Assembly (NCBI GenBank): GCA_945871945.1
Contig: CAMBXY010000024.1
Location: 1-14,129, forward strand
Length of the DNA stretch: 14,129 nucleotides
Source: Bordetella parapertussis
GTDB taxonomy: Bacteria > Pseudomonadota > Gammaproteobacteria > Burkholderiales > Burkholderiaceae_C
Direction: 5' to 3'
Shown here: positions 1 through 7,494 of the stretch, piece by piece
Numbering within the stretch: position 1 is the first letter of the stretch
How the letters are laid out: each line of letters begins with the position of its first letter
Position numbers and translations under genes: made by a program
Notes under the pieces: model-generated
Told to the model about the DNA's origin: nothing
Databases searched by the model: none
The model's input: only the letters and a program-made list of their open reading frames with translations

Positions 1-1579
1 CTTCGGGGTTGGCGGTTGAACGGCTTTCGGGAATGGCGAGCTCCATAAAGCCGCAGCCCGCCGTGTCGATGAACTCCACAGGCAGGTCGGGTGCAAAACG
101 CAGGTCGTAATCTTCCAAGCCGGCGTGAGCGACGCTTTGGTGCGGCACCAGTTGGCCGCCATAAAACTTCTTCGAGCTAAAGCCCATGATGTGCGCGTGC
201 ATGCGGTACTGCACGTTCAGCATGCGGGCCGTTTGTGGCTGGCGCTGGATGCACTTTTCAAACAGGGTTTCGCGCAGGCCTTCACGGGCGGCTTGTTCGC
301 TTTTCACCGTGGGCGGCAGCTGGTGGTGGTCGCCCGCCAACACAAGTCGCTGGCCCTTGGCGATGGGAATCCAGCAACCGGGCTCCAGGGCTTGGGCGGC
401 TTCATCGATAAACACAGTCTCAAAGCTCAGGTGGCGAATGTGGCGGTTGCTGGCGCCCACCAGTGTGCAGGTGATGACCTGCACCGATTCGAGCACGTCC
501 TCGGTCATGAAGCGCTCTAAATCGTCGGCGGCTTGGCGCAGTGTGCGCGCTTCTTCGCGTAGCCATTGGCGGTGCTGTCGCTCCTCAAACCCAAAATCGC
601 GCACATATTCGCTGGCGGTTTCTCGGTGCTGCTCGGCGGTTTGGCGCATGGCGTGCATCTTGGCGTAGCTGGGGTGGGCCATGACACCGGCGTCGAGCGT
701 GTGCTTGAGCAACAGCTCAGACACACGGCTGGGGTTGCCCAGACGAATCACATTCACACCGCGCTCGGCCAGCTTTTCAGTCAGCAGGTCCACGGCGGTG
801 TTGGAGGGGGCGCACACCAGCACGCGCCGCTCACGCCGGACGGTTTCCAAAATGGCCTGCACCAGGGTGGTGGTTTTGCCCGTGCCGGGCGGGCCGTGGA
901 TGATGGCCACGTCTTGCGCTGAAATGACATGGCGCACAGCCACCAGTTGCGAGTCGTTGAGCGCACTGGGGTAAAACAAATCGTCGGCTCGGAGCTCGCC
1001 AAAGCTGGCGGGCTTGGCGCCCAGCAGCACGTCGCGCAGTTCGGCCAAACGGTTGCCGTGTGCGTTGATGACGTCGCTCATGGCCTGGTGCATTTCGCGA
1101 TAGCTCACCTCGTCAAAGGTGAGGTCTATGCCCAGCGTGCTGCCGTTCAACACCCAGTCGGGCAGGGCTTCTTTGGTGGTGGCCAGCAGCAGCTTGTTGC
1201 GCCGCACGCTGGTGACAACGCCGCTGAGCACTGGCCGGTCAGGTCCAGAGTAGCCGGGCGCATTGCTGAACACACAAGCGTTTTTGCCCACTTGAAATAA
1301 GTGCAGGTCTTGCTGCGTGGCCGAGCGCTCCAGCTCCAGCACCACCTTGCCACCAAAGCCGATGTCTTCTTGGGTGATGGTGACGGGGTACCAGGTTAAG
1401 CCGCGGCGCCTGCGCTCCTTGATGCTGGCACTGGCGTTTTTGAGTTTGAACTGCGCTTGGTCTTCTTTTTGCTCAAGCTGCATGAGTGCTCGCACATGGC
1501 GCAACTCAGTTTGAACATCTTGTTGAACAGCGTGTTGAACGGTGTAAGAGGCGGTGGAGGTCGGGTCTTGGTCTGTCAA
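1..1579 (-). CDS. SF1 helicase, UPF1/IGHMBP2-like (partial, C-terminus outside window)
   Basis: This is an ATP-dependent nucleic-acid helicase of superfamily 1, in the DNA2/NAM7/UPF1 group. The reading frame is open from the TAA at 1592-1594 down to base 1 and gives about 526 codons. Numbering from the TTG at 1579, I see Walker A GPPGTGKT (229-236), the Walker B/motif II box DEAAQ (392-396), motif III GDHHQLPP (416-423) and QYRMH (457-461). It ends in the window just after FIDTAGCG and SRSTANPE, so motifs V and VI lie beyond the edge. The start is uncertain: TTG 1579 keeps an N-terminal helix typical of the family but has no clear ribosome-binding site. GTG 1495 and ATG 1483 are alternatives. 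The gene begins 19 bases after the toxin stop and may be read with it. The family assignment is firm; whether the substrate is DNA or RNA cannot be told. Confidence 0.9.
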   Translation of the reverse strand, partial: MTDQDPTSTASYTVQHAVQQDVQTELRHVRALMQLEQKEDQAQFKLKNASASIKERRRRGLTWYPVTITQEDIGFGGKVVLELERSATQQDLHLFQVGKNACVFSNAPGYSGPDRPVLSGVVTSVRRNKLLLATTKEALPDWVLNGSTLGIDLTFDEVSYREMHQAMSDVINAHGNRLAELRDVLLGAKPASFGELRADDLFYPSALNDSQLVAVRHVISAQDVAIIHGPPGTGKTTTLVQAILETVRRERRVLVCAPSNTAVDLLTEKLAERGVNVIRLGNPSRVSELLLKHTLDAGVMAHPSYAKMHAMRQTAEQHRETASEYVRDFGFEERQHRQWLREEARTLRQAADDLERFMTEDVLESVQVITCTLVGASNRHIRHLSFETVFIDEAAQALEPGCWIPIAKGQRLVLAGDHHQLPPTVKSEQAAREGLRETLFEKCIQRQPQTARMLNVQYRMHAHIMGFSSKKFYGGQLVPHQSVAHAGLEDYDLRFAPDLPVEFIDTAGCGFMELAIPESRSTANPE

Positions 1580-1598
1580 AGTTAAAGTTACTTATTCG

Positions 1599-1865
1599 CT
1601 ATCGGTAAATCTCGCGACGGTTGCCAAGCTGCACCACAAGGACGCGCAAAGCGCCGTCTTGAATGTCGCAAATTACCCGGTAATCGCCCACCCTGTAGCG
1701 CCAGAATCCACCGTGCGGCCCCGTCAATGCTTTGCCCGTATTGCGTGGGTTTTCCAGTCCAGCGATGCGCTCGTCCATGAAGTCAACAATGCGCCGCGCC
1801 GTCTGTTTGTCGAGCTTGCGCAGCTGCCCGATGGCCGTGTCGGCATATTCAATCGTCCAGGCCAA
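1599..1865 (-). CDS. relE: RelE/ParE-family toxin
   Basis: This is a small basic protein of 88 residues with the RelE/ParE toxin fold pattern. It shows an N-terminal MAWTIEYADTAIGQLRKLDK helix region, then RRIVDFMDERI, GFWRYRVGDYRVICDI and a C-terminal strand ending in RREIYR. The family comprises ribosome-dependent mRNA interferases (RelE) and gyrase poisons (ParE). The WRYRVGDYRVI core and the closing arginines and tyrosine favour the RelE side, but activity cannot be assigned from sequence alone. The start must be TTG at 1865, because an in-frame stop lies four codons upstream (1875-1877). The gene overlaps the antitoxin end by 17 bases, which suggests translational coupling. It appears intact at normal length, with no frameshift. 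Confidence 0.88.
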   Translation of the reverse strand: MAWTIEYADTAIGQLRKLDKQTARRIVDFMDERIAGLENPRNTGKALTGPHGGFWRYRVGDYRVICDIQDGALRVLVVQLGNRREIYR

Positions 1866-2076
1866 GGTCTTGTCTTACGTCAGCAGCGGAATGCGCCTGT
1901 TCTTTGCCTTTACGGACACGCTCAAGCACATCGGCAGCGAGGTAGTAGTCCTCCATGTCTTCGATGCCTTGTTCGATGATTTCGCGCAGATAGTAAGCCT
2001 TGGTGCGCCCCGTCTGGGATGCAAGAAAGTCAAGCCTTTGCTCGGTTTCTGGAGCGAGGCGAATTGAAGTTGCCAT
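1849..2076 (-). CDS. relB: Ribbon-helix-helix antitoxin (RelB-like)
   Basis: This is a 75-residue antitoxin partner of the downstream toxin. The N-terminus MATSIRLAPETEQRLDFLAS, followed by GRTKAYYLREIIEQGIEDME, is a ribbon-helix-helix DNA-binding domain. The acidic C-terminal half (from about residue 45, including RKGKEQAHSAADVRQDLGLDD) would wrap the toxin. An upstream ATG-less extension to 2109 is possible. I chose ATG 2076 because a near-perfect Shine-Dalgarno AGGAGGT sits six bases before it and the RHH strand begins right after it. The gene comes first in the pair and overlaps the toxin start. By analogy with this family, the antitoxin, with or without toxin, should repress its own promoter at the dyad at 2092-2117. 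The exact subfamily (RelB, TraY-like or StbD) is not settled. Confidence 0.87.
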   Translation of the reverse strand: MATSIRLAPETEQRLDFLASQTGRTKAYYLREIIEQGIEDMEDYYLAADVLERVRKGKEQAHSAADVRQDLGLDD

Positions 2077-2082
2077 CTCAAA

Positions 2083-2089
2083 ACCTCCT
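2083..2089 (-). promoter_or_regulatory. Ribosome-binding site of the antitoxin gene
   Basis: On the minus strand this reads AGGAGGT, an essentially perfect anti-16S match, six bases before ATG 2076. It fixes the antitoxin start and predicts strong antitoxin translation. The toxin, by contrast, starts at TTG behind only a weak site, the expected bias for a toxin-antitoxin operon. Confidence 0.8.
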
Positions 2090-2091
2090 CT

Positions 2092-2117
2092 GTGAATACA
2101 TGAATTCAATGTATCAC
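2092..2117. promoter_or_regulatory. Operator-like inverted repeat upstream of toxin-antitoxin operon
   Basis: The arms ATACAT (2096-2101) and ATGTAT (2109-2114) form an exact inverted repeat around a 7-base centre containing GAATTC. The outer GTGA and CAC extend the dyad with one base of offset. It lies directly upstream of the antitoxin ribosome-binding site, where an RHH antitoxin would bind to repress its own operon. Function is inferred from position and symmetry; no confident -35/-10 pair was identified. Confidence 0.55.
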
Positions 2118-2317
2118 ATGGAGATTAACTTGAACACCCCAAGCATGAAGCCGATCGGGCATCATGCACTTCAAAAACACCATATGAATTATTTAGAGCT
2201 AATTTCCTGCTTAAAAATTAAAGTCTTGCGCCTTTGATACCGATATCTAAGCCAGCATCTTGGGCGAGAATCAGCCCCGAACAGAATTTCTTTTTCTATT
2301 ACCTTTTTTGAGTAGCC

Positions 2318-3544
2318 ATGAAAAAATATTTGCGCCTGATCTTGGAAATTTTGCTGGGTATTTGTCTGGTTGCCACGGCAACATTGGCTTACTGGAGTTT
2401 TTCCAGCAAAAAACAATTGAATGAACAAGTCTCGGAGTTGAGTCAGCAACTTGACGAAATGAAAGAGTCCATGGAAAAGGTCAGCGAAGAAGCTGAGGCC
2501 GCCAAAGACGTCAAACCTGAGCCTGAGAACGTATCCATTCAGGAGATGGAAGCTTTGAAGTCGGCCTTCGCCAACGGCATTGTGTTGCAAGACGTCGAGA
2601 CACTTTACAAAGCACAAAAAGCTTTGAGCGCAGAAAGACAAGTCGGCTTGGCCTCCTTGAAACTGCTCACCAAAGGGGCGCAAGACGCAGACACCATTAC
2701 GGCCTACCAAAAAGCTTTGGAAATGGCCGAGTGGAGCAACCGCCTGCAAACCGTGTGCGCGGCACAAAACGCTTTGGCGGCTGCAGGTCAAAAAGTGAAA
2801 GTGTTGTCGGAATGTAAAAAATCCACAGACAAAGACGCTGATGCCAAAGATGACTCAGCCAAGAAAGATGACAAAGCGCATGCCGTGCAATGGGGTTACG
2901 AGGGCGATAAGGGCCCGGAGCATTGGGGCGACGCATTTCCTGTCTGCGGCAAAGGCAAAAAACAGTCACCTTTGAACATCATCGGACCGTTTGAAAAGTC
3001 TAAAGAAACTTTAAGCGTGGACTACAAGGAAGGCCCGCTCAAAATGCTCAACAACGGCCACACGATTCAGGTGAATATCGAACCCGGCAGCAGCTTGACG
3101 ATTGGTAAAGAGTCGTTTGAGTTGCTGCAGTTTCACTTCCATAGGCCTTCTGAAGAGCAAGTTGATGGGAAAAACGCCAGCATGGTGGCCCACTTTGTGC
3201 ACAAGAGCAAGGAAGGCAAACTGGCGGTGATTGGGGTCATGCTGAATGAAGGCAAAGACAGTGCGGCCGTTAAAACCTTGTGGGCCAATTTGCCACCCAA
3301 GGAAGGCGAGGAGTTTTTGCCAGCCAAGGTGATGTTCAATCCGGCCAGCATGCTGCCCAAAGACATGGGCTTTTACAACTACGAGGGTTCACTCACCACA
3401 CCCCCTTGTACCGAGGGCGTGCAGTTCTACATTCTTAAAGCGCCTGTGGATATTTCCAAGCAGCAGTTGGCGAAATTTCCTTTCAAGCTGAATGCCCGTC
3501 CGGTTCAAGCTTTGAACGGCCGCAAAATTGCTGCTGGCGGTTAA
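2318..3544 (+). CDS. Membrane-anchored alpha-carbonic anhydrase with long N-terminal extension
   Basis: The enzyme interconverts CO2 and bicarbonate. The catalytic domain (about residues 190-404) has all alpha-class landmarks: zinc ligands H273 and H275 in FHFHRPSEE and H292 in AHFVH, the Glu of the SEE motif (E279), the proton-shuttle histidine H248 in NNGH, and the gate threonine in SLTTPPC. Cysteines C210 and C364 sit where periplasmic bacterial members form a disulfide. The N-terminus has one hydrophobic segment (about 5-28), then a charged coiled-coil (about 31-63), a helical region (about 72-167) and a lysine/aspartate-rich linker (about 168-187). Typical bacterial enzymes are near 250 residues; this one has 408. 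It is probably an uncleaved anchor holding the enzyme on the periplasmic face. The gene is monocistronic, convergent with fliN, and has no visible terminator. Confidence 0.92.
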   Translation: MKKYLRLILEILLGICLVATATLAYWSFSSKKQLNEQVSELSQQLDEMKESMEKVSEEAEAAKDVKPEPENVSIQEMEALKSAFANGIVLQDVETLYKAQKALSAERQVGLASLKLLTKGAQDADTITAYQKALEMAEWSNRLQTVCAAQNALAAAGQKVKVLSECKKSTDKDADAKDDSAKKDDKAHAVQWGYEGDKGPEHWGDAFPVCGKGKKQSPLNIIGPFEKSKETLSVDYKEGPLKMLNNGHTIQVNIEPGSSLTIGKESFELLQFHFHRPSEEQVDGKNASMVAHFVHKSKEGKLAVIGVMLNEGKDSAAVKTLWANLPPKEGEEFLPAKVMFNPASMLPKDMGFYNYEGSLTTPPCTEGVQFYILKAPVDISKQQLAKFPFKLNARPVQALNGRKIAAGG

Positions 3545-3545
3545 T

Positions 3546-3875
3546 TTAGATAGATTGCAAGCGATCGGTGGATGGCACGACACGGGTGAGTCGAATGCCA
3601 TAGCGGTCATTGACCAGCACCACCTCGCCTTGCGCGACCACGGTCTCATTCACCAATAAATCTAGCGGCTCGCCTGCAATGCGGTCGAGTTCAACCACGC
3701 TGCCTTGGGTCAAGCGCATCAAATCTTTGATTTTGATACTGGTGCGTCCCACCTCAATCGAGAGGGTGACCGAGATGTTTTGCAGTACTTCCGGATTGAT
3801 ATTTCCGGGTTGACTGACTTGAAACTCGTCGGAAGTGGGAGGTGTTTCGTCTTGGGTATCGGTAGTGTCGTTCAT
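3546..3875 (-). CDS. fliN: Flagellar motor switch protein FliN
   Basis: FliN is the C-ring subunit at the cytoplasmic base of the flagellar motor; it works with FliM in torque generation, switching and docking of export cargo. The 109-residue protein has an acidic, poorly conserved N-terminus. A SpoA/surface-presentation domain follows from about residue 35: VTLSIEVGRTSIKIKDLMRL, then QGSVVELDRIAGEPLDLLVN and VAQGEVVLVNDRYGIRLT. These are classic FliN signatures. ATG 3875 is preferred because AGGAAGG lies just upstream. A TTG at 3893 would add six residues but overlaps the fliM stop. It follows fliM by 14 bases and is the last gene of the operon; no fliO follows. Two bases separate its stop from that of the carbonic anhydrase gene. 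Confidence 0.95.
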   Translation of the reverse strand: MNDTTDTQDETPPTSDEFQVSQPGNINPEVLQNISVTLSIEVGRTSIKIKDLMRLTQGSVVELDRIAGEPLDLLVNETVVAQGEVVLVNDRYGIRLTRVVPSTDRLQSI

Positions 3876-3889
3876 GATGCCTTCCTGTC

Positions 3890-4888
3890 TCAAAGCTGTC
3901 CGGGGACAATTTGCTTTTCAACCCGCACAGCCACATTAGAGCCGCGCGTGCCGATGTTGACCCCAAAGGTGGGGACGCCGTTGGCCAGGAATTGCGCCTG
4001 GTCGGGTTTCTTGAAGAAAAGCAAATCGCCTTCCTTCATGTTTCGCAGATGGTAGAGCGTGGTTTTGATGTCGCCCATCATCACACGCACATCGAGTTCA
4101 GAGTCGCCCACGGCAACGGCTAAATCTTCGCGCCAAATTTTGTCGGATTCTTCATTGCCGTCGCTGGCGCTGACTCGGTTGCGCAGCAAATCCCGCAAAG
4201 GCTTCAAAGTGGCATAGGGGTAGACCAAGTCCATGAAACCCTTGCCGCCAGAGACGGTGGCCTCGGCCTCGAAGCGGCTTAAAACCACCAAGTCGTTTTC
4301 ATCGGCAATTTGCGCAAACTGTGGGTTGATCTCGGCGCTGACTTGCTCGCATTCAATTTCTAAAATGGGCGACCAAGCATCCTTCAGTGAGCGGAAAAAT
4401 ACCGACATGATGATGTGGATGATGCGGGTTTCAGTGGCCGTGAACATGCGACCAGGGGGTAAGTCCGAGACGCCTTTGCCAAAACCGCCAAAAAAACTGT
4501 CCAGCGAACTGAACACCACATTGGGGTCAATGATGATGACGGAGTTGCCGCGCAAAGGGCTGATGCGTATGGTGTTGACAGACAAAGGGGCTTTGAGCAT
4601 TTTGATGTAGTCACCAAACTTCAAAATTTGCACCCTTGTGGGGTTCACTCGCGGGGTGGTGCGCAGAACCTCAAGCAAACCCAGTCGAAACATTCGGATG
4701 AACCGCTCGTTGATCATGTCGATGGCCGACACATTCACGCCCAAGCTGCTGTTCTCGCTGGCCAAGTCGTGTTTGCGCACCCGGACTTTGGTGTTAAAGC
4801 CGGTGTCCGATTCGACGGATCCGTCCTTCAAGCCCTCGGCCAAGGCCGTGAGCTCTTCGGGACTGAGTAGGTTTTGTCGGGTTGCCAT
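3890..4888 (-). CDS. fliM: Flagellar motor switch protein FliM
   Basis: FliM is the C-ring protein that binds phospho-CheY and sits between FliG and FliN. At 332 residues it has the usual length. The N-terminal LSPEELTALAEG occupies the place of the CheY-binding LSQxEIDALL motif and is recognisably related but altered. The middle CheC-like domain includes INERFIRMFRLGLLEVLR, the FFGGFGKG glycine motif and FTATETRIIHIIM. The C-terminal SpoA domain, ending near VRVEKQIVPGQL, pairs with FliN. It starts 6 bases after the fliL stop without a good ribosome-binding site, so translational coupling to fliL is likely. Confidence 0.96.
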   Translation of the reverse strand: MATRQNLLSPEELTALAEGLKDGSVESDTGFNTKVRVRKHDLASENSSLGVNVSAIDMINERFIRMFRLGLLEVLRTTPRVNPTRVQILKFGDYIKMLKAPLSVNTIRISPLRGNSVIIIDPNVVFSSLDSFFGGFGKGVSDLPPGRMFTATETRIIHIIMSVFFRSLKDAWSPILEIECEQVSAEINPQFAQIADENDLVVLSRFEAEATVSGGKGFMDLVYPYATLKPLRDLLRNRVSASDGNEESDKIWREDLAVAVGDSELDVRVMMGDIKTTLYHLRNMKEGDLLFFKKPDQAQFLANGVPTFGVNIGTRGSNVAVRVEKQIVPGQL

Positions 4889-4894
4889 GGGTTG

Positions 4895-5482
4895 TTACTG
4901 CATCACAAACGAGGTGAACATGACTTCTTCGATGCCACCAAAGTCTTCGTACTCTTCCAGCATTGCGTTCATCACATCTTTGAGCTTGACGGCGAGTTCT
5001 TTGCGAAAGTCGGGCTTGCCAACCTCGGCTTCGGTGGATTGGCGCATGATGTCGAGCATGGCGGAGCGCAGGGCAAATTCATGCTTTTTGATGTTGTCAA
5101 ACACGCGGGTGTCATAGTGGGTCATGACGGCGAGTTGCACGACCATGACTTTTTTCGAGCCTGTGATGTTGGTCATCAGCTCTTTCTCAACTTGAAAATA
5201 GTTCTTTTCAAAGCGTGTGGCTTCAGGCGCTTCCTTCTTTAGCTTGGAAGGCGCTTCGTCCTTGGCTTTGGTGGCGGCGGCTTCTAGCTCTTCAAGCTTG
5301 TCCATCGCGGCGAGTTCGGCTTTTTTCTCGTAGTAACCAGAAAAATACAAAGTACCAAAGGCGACGCCAACCGTCACCACGAGGGCCAAAACCGCAATAC
5401 CTGCGATCAGCAAGATGGGTTTTTTCTTTTTCGGTTCTTCTGAGCCCTCTGCGGGACTTGCTTCAGGTGCTGCTGTTGCCAT
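4895..5482 (-). CDS. fliL: Flagellar basal-body protein FliL
   Basis: FliL is a single-pass inner-membrane protein that associates with the MotAB stators around the basal body and supports their function. This 195-residue version has a short cytoplasmic N-terminus with the stop-transfer run EEPKKKKP, one transmembrane helix (about 23-47), and a periplasmic linker rich in Ala, Glu and Lys (about 52-88). The conserved FliL domain then runs through KYFQ-like KNYFQVEKELMTNI, VVQLAVMTHYD and a C-terminal helix ending VMFTSFVMQ. A strong AGAGGAG site precedes the ATG. It lies between fliK (29-base gap) and fliM, the conserved order. Confidence 0.95.
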   Translation of the reverse strand: MATAAPEASPAEGSEEPKKKKPILLIAGIAVLALVVTVGVAFGTLYFSGYYEKKAELAAMDKLEELEAAATKAKDEAPSKLKKEAPEATRFEKNYFQVEKELMTNITGSKKVMVVQLAVMTHYDTRVFDNIKKHEFALRSAMLDIMRQSTEAEVGKPDFRKELAVKLKDVMNAMLEEYEDFGGIEEVMFTSFVMQ

Positions 5483-5511
5483 GATTTACTCCTCTTTCAT
5501 TCATTGGGTTG

Positions 5512-7290
5512 TTAAACAAAAGTGTCTAACAACACGCTGTTGCTGTGACGTGATGGTGTTGCTGCGTTCATTGGTTCACCAGCGCCATCTGCGGCTAGTG
5601 TGACACGGTTGTCTGATGCGGCTTGTCGTTGACCAGATTGTCCAGAGCCACTTTGCGATGACTGACGGTTATCCTGTCCTACGGAAACGTATGCATTGTT
5701 CATGCCAAGTTCGGCCAAGGCCTCTTTCAAACGTGTGCTGCCATTTTGAATCAAGTTCTGTGTCAAGGCGTTGTCAGCATCAAATTGGGCGTGCAACTGA
5801 CCATCACGCATTTCAAGTTGAACATCCACCAAGCCCAAGCTGGCGGGTTTGAGGGCGAATTTCATTTTCCATTCGCCGGCGTTGAGTTGGTCGTTCATGC
5901 GACTGGCCATTTCGGTGGCCAGCTTTTGGCTGAGCTTCTCGAAGGTCTGTGCCATATCGGGATGGGTTTTCAAGACTTGGGCTGGGTTGGTGAGGCCCAA
6001 ACCACTGCTGCGGTTTGTGCCTAAGCCGCTGTTAGCCAAGCTCTCGTGCGAGGACGAGTCGGCGTCGTCGATGGCGCTGAGTTTGTCGAACTCTTCATTC
6101 AATCGATCGATATCTTCGGGTCGTAAATCGGCATCCATCATCGATAAAACCGCCAAGGTGCTGATATTTTCAGTGGTTTCTGTGGCTTGGGCGGTGACTG
6201 CCACATTCAGGTTTTGTAAGTTCGCAAGCTTGGTGTCTACTGCCACATCTGCCGAAGCAGAACTCAACTGCACTTGCAAGCCTATGGGTGTTAAGGCCAG
6301 CATTTCTGGCGATGTGAGGAGGGGGTTCAGGCTGGCAGCCATGGCGCTGAGGTTGGGCGCCAAGGGCAAGGTTTGAGCCAGTACCGAGTTGACGGGCAGG
6401 GCGGCACCTTCAGTCAATTGCATGCTGTTGCCCAAAGGGTTCAAGGCTGTCATTCCAGGCGTAGGCAAAGACACATCGGCGGCCATGGGCAACGTGTTCA
6501 TGGCCAGCATTTGCTGGGTGGTGGCTGCTGGGCTGGCGCTGATGTTTGCGGCGGCCGCGTCGCCCAACAGGGCTTGAATTTGTGAAGGGTCTAGGCCCAT
6601 GGCCAAGGCGAAATCGGTGAGACTTTTCTCGCTGGTGGCGGGTTGCGCCACAGTGATGATCTCGACCTCGGGGCTGAGCGCAATGGATTGCAAAGCTTGG
6701 CCGTCTTGGCTCACTATGTCTTTGGCATCTGCCAGATGTTGTTTGTGGTCCGCTGGCCTTGGCTTGGTTTGTATGGTGCTGTCTTGCTCAGCTTCATGGA
6801 CGGGCGGCGCCTCTTGTGCAGCTTGTTTTAATGCGGGCTGCGTGTGCGCAGCTGTGTTGACATTGTCAGGCGCAGGCGCAGGCGCAGGCGCAGGCGCAGG
6901 CGCAGGCGCAGGCTTGGGCGGCAGCTGTTTGGCGTAATGTCCGCCGGGGCTGAGGGTGCCCATGCCTTTGGAACTTGGCGCTTTGCCATGTAAATACTTG
7001 CCTGGGTGGAAAGCTTGGCGCAAAGCTTGCTGCTCCAACATGCGCGATGTGGCCGCGGCTTTGGGGGGCGCTGAGGGCGCTGTGGGCAAGCTTGGCGTGC
7101 TTTGGGCGGCAATCTCTTGCCGTTGAGGCGACTGCAGCGAGGCAATTTGATGACGCAAAAAGGCAGCAAAGTCCTCCCCCGATTGCGTGCCTGAGGAGGG
7201 GCGTGACAAAGCCCCACCCAGGTCATTTACCTCGGTAGAGACTGAGTTGTTGGCCGGTGAAAGGCCTGAATTCAAGGCAGATAAGTTCAT
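5512..7290 (-). CDS. fliK: Flagellar hook-length control protein FliK
   Basis: FliK is the secreted molecular ruler that sets hook length and triggers the export switch from hook to filament substrates. The 592-residue protein has a long, low-complexity N-terminal and middle region rich in Ala, Pro, Gln and Ser, as expected for a ruler. A conserved C-terminal Flg_hook domain covers about 450-545, with LKPASLGLVDVQL at 480-492 and a following amphipathic helix near LKEALAELGMNNAYVSV. A proline-alanine run at residues 127-141 comes from a DNA hexamer repeat. The C-terminus is Ser/Gln/Gly-rich and ends in LLDTFV. It is first in the operon; I find no convincing promoter on this strand in the 204 bases upstream, and the ribosome-binding site is weak. 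Confidence 0.93.
   Translation of the reverse strand: MNLSALNSGLSPANNSVSTEVNDLGGALSRPSSGTQSGEDFAAFLRHQIASLQSPQRQEIAAQSTPSLPTAPSAPPKAAATSRMLEQQALRQAFHPGKYLHGKAPSSKGMGTLSPGGHYAKQLPPKPAPAPAPAPAPAPAPDNVNTAAHTQPALKQAAQEAPPVHEAEQDSTIQTKPRPADHKQHLADAKDIVSQDGQALQSIALSPEVEIITVAQPATSEKSLTDFALAMGLDPSQIQALLGDAAAANISASPAATTQQMLAMNTLPMAADVSLPTPGMTALNPLGNSMQLTEGAALPVNSVLAQTLPLAPNLSAMAASLNPLLTSPEMLALTPIGLQVQLSSASADVAVDTKLANLQNLNVAVTAQATETTENISTLAVLSMMDADLRPEDIDRLNEEFDKLSAIDDADSSSHESLANSGLGTNRSSGLGLTNPAQVLKTHPDMAQTFEKLSQKLATEMASRMNDQLNAGEWKMKFALKPASLGLVDVQLEMRDGQLHAQFDADNALTQNLIQNGSTRLKEALAELGMNNAYVSVGQDNRQSSQSGSGQSGQRQAASDNRVTLAADGAGEPMNAATPSRHSNSVLLDTFV
6867..6913. repeat. Hexanucleotide tandem repeat in fliK
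   Basis: The plus strand carries seven exact copies of CAGGCG followed by a partial CAGGC. Read on the fliK strand it encodes alternating Pro-Ala (residues about 126-142). The unit is six bases, so gain or loss of a copy would keep the frame and change the rod length of FliK by two residues. Confidence 0.9.
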
Positions 7291-7404
7291 ATCCGTTTAA
7301 CGCTTCCCATAAAAGACATAGATGTTTAAGCAAGAAACGTGACAGGTTAAGGTTTGCCGGTCGCTGCAAAACCCCCTGTGTCAAGCCAAAGCGGATACGA
7401 GGAG

Positions 7405-7421
7405 CTGGCACATGGATTGCT
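7405..7421 (+). promoter_or_regulatory. Predicted sigma-54 promoter of the flhA operon
   Basis: CTGGCAC (7405-7411) and TTGCT (7417-7421) match the -24/-12 sigma-54 consensus (TGGCAC-N5-TTGCW). The key GG (7407-7408) and GC (7419-7420) have exactly 10 bases between them. Transcription would begin near 7432, leaving a leader of about 63 bases before the flhA ATG. Sigma-54 with a FleQ/FlrC-type activator commonly drives this gene class in polar flagellates. No activator site was identified. The rest of the 204-base divergent region (7291-7494) shows no other strong signal. Confidence 0.72.
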
Positions 7422-7494
7422 TCATCACCTTGAGGGCGTTGAGAAACGCTTGAAACTGAACCCTTAATGATTCAAAACCTGTGACAAAAAGACC

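Noticed and set aside
125..1514. Several open frames on the plus strand (125-520, 566-922, 929-1300)
   Set aside because: They lie opposite the helicase frame, whose motifs I-IV are unmistakable on the minus strand; the plus-strand translations show no family features.
2189..2791. 200-codon minus-strand open frame overlapping the start of the carbonic anhydrase gene
   Set aside because: Its Phe/Leu-rich protein is the antisense of the Lys/Glu-rich coiled-coil, it has no ribosome-binding site, and the plus-strand gene is well supported.
6867..6913. CRISPR-like repeat
   Set aside because: It is a contiguous six-base tandem inside fliK with no spacers.
7358..7384. Sigma-54-like TTGACAC...TTGCA on the minus strand for fliK
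   Set aside because: The -24 GG is changed to GA and the gap to GC is 13 bases rather than 10.
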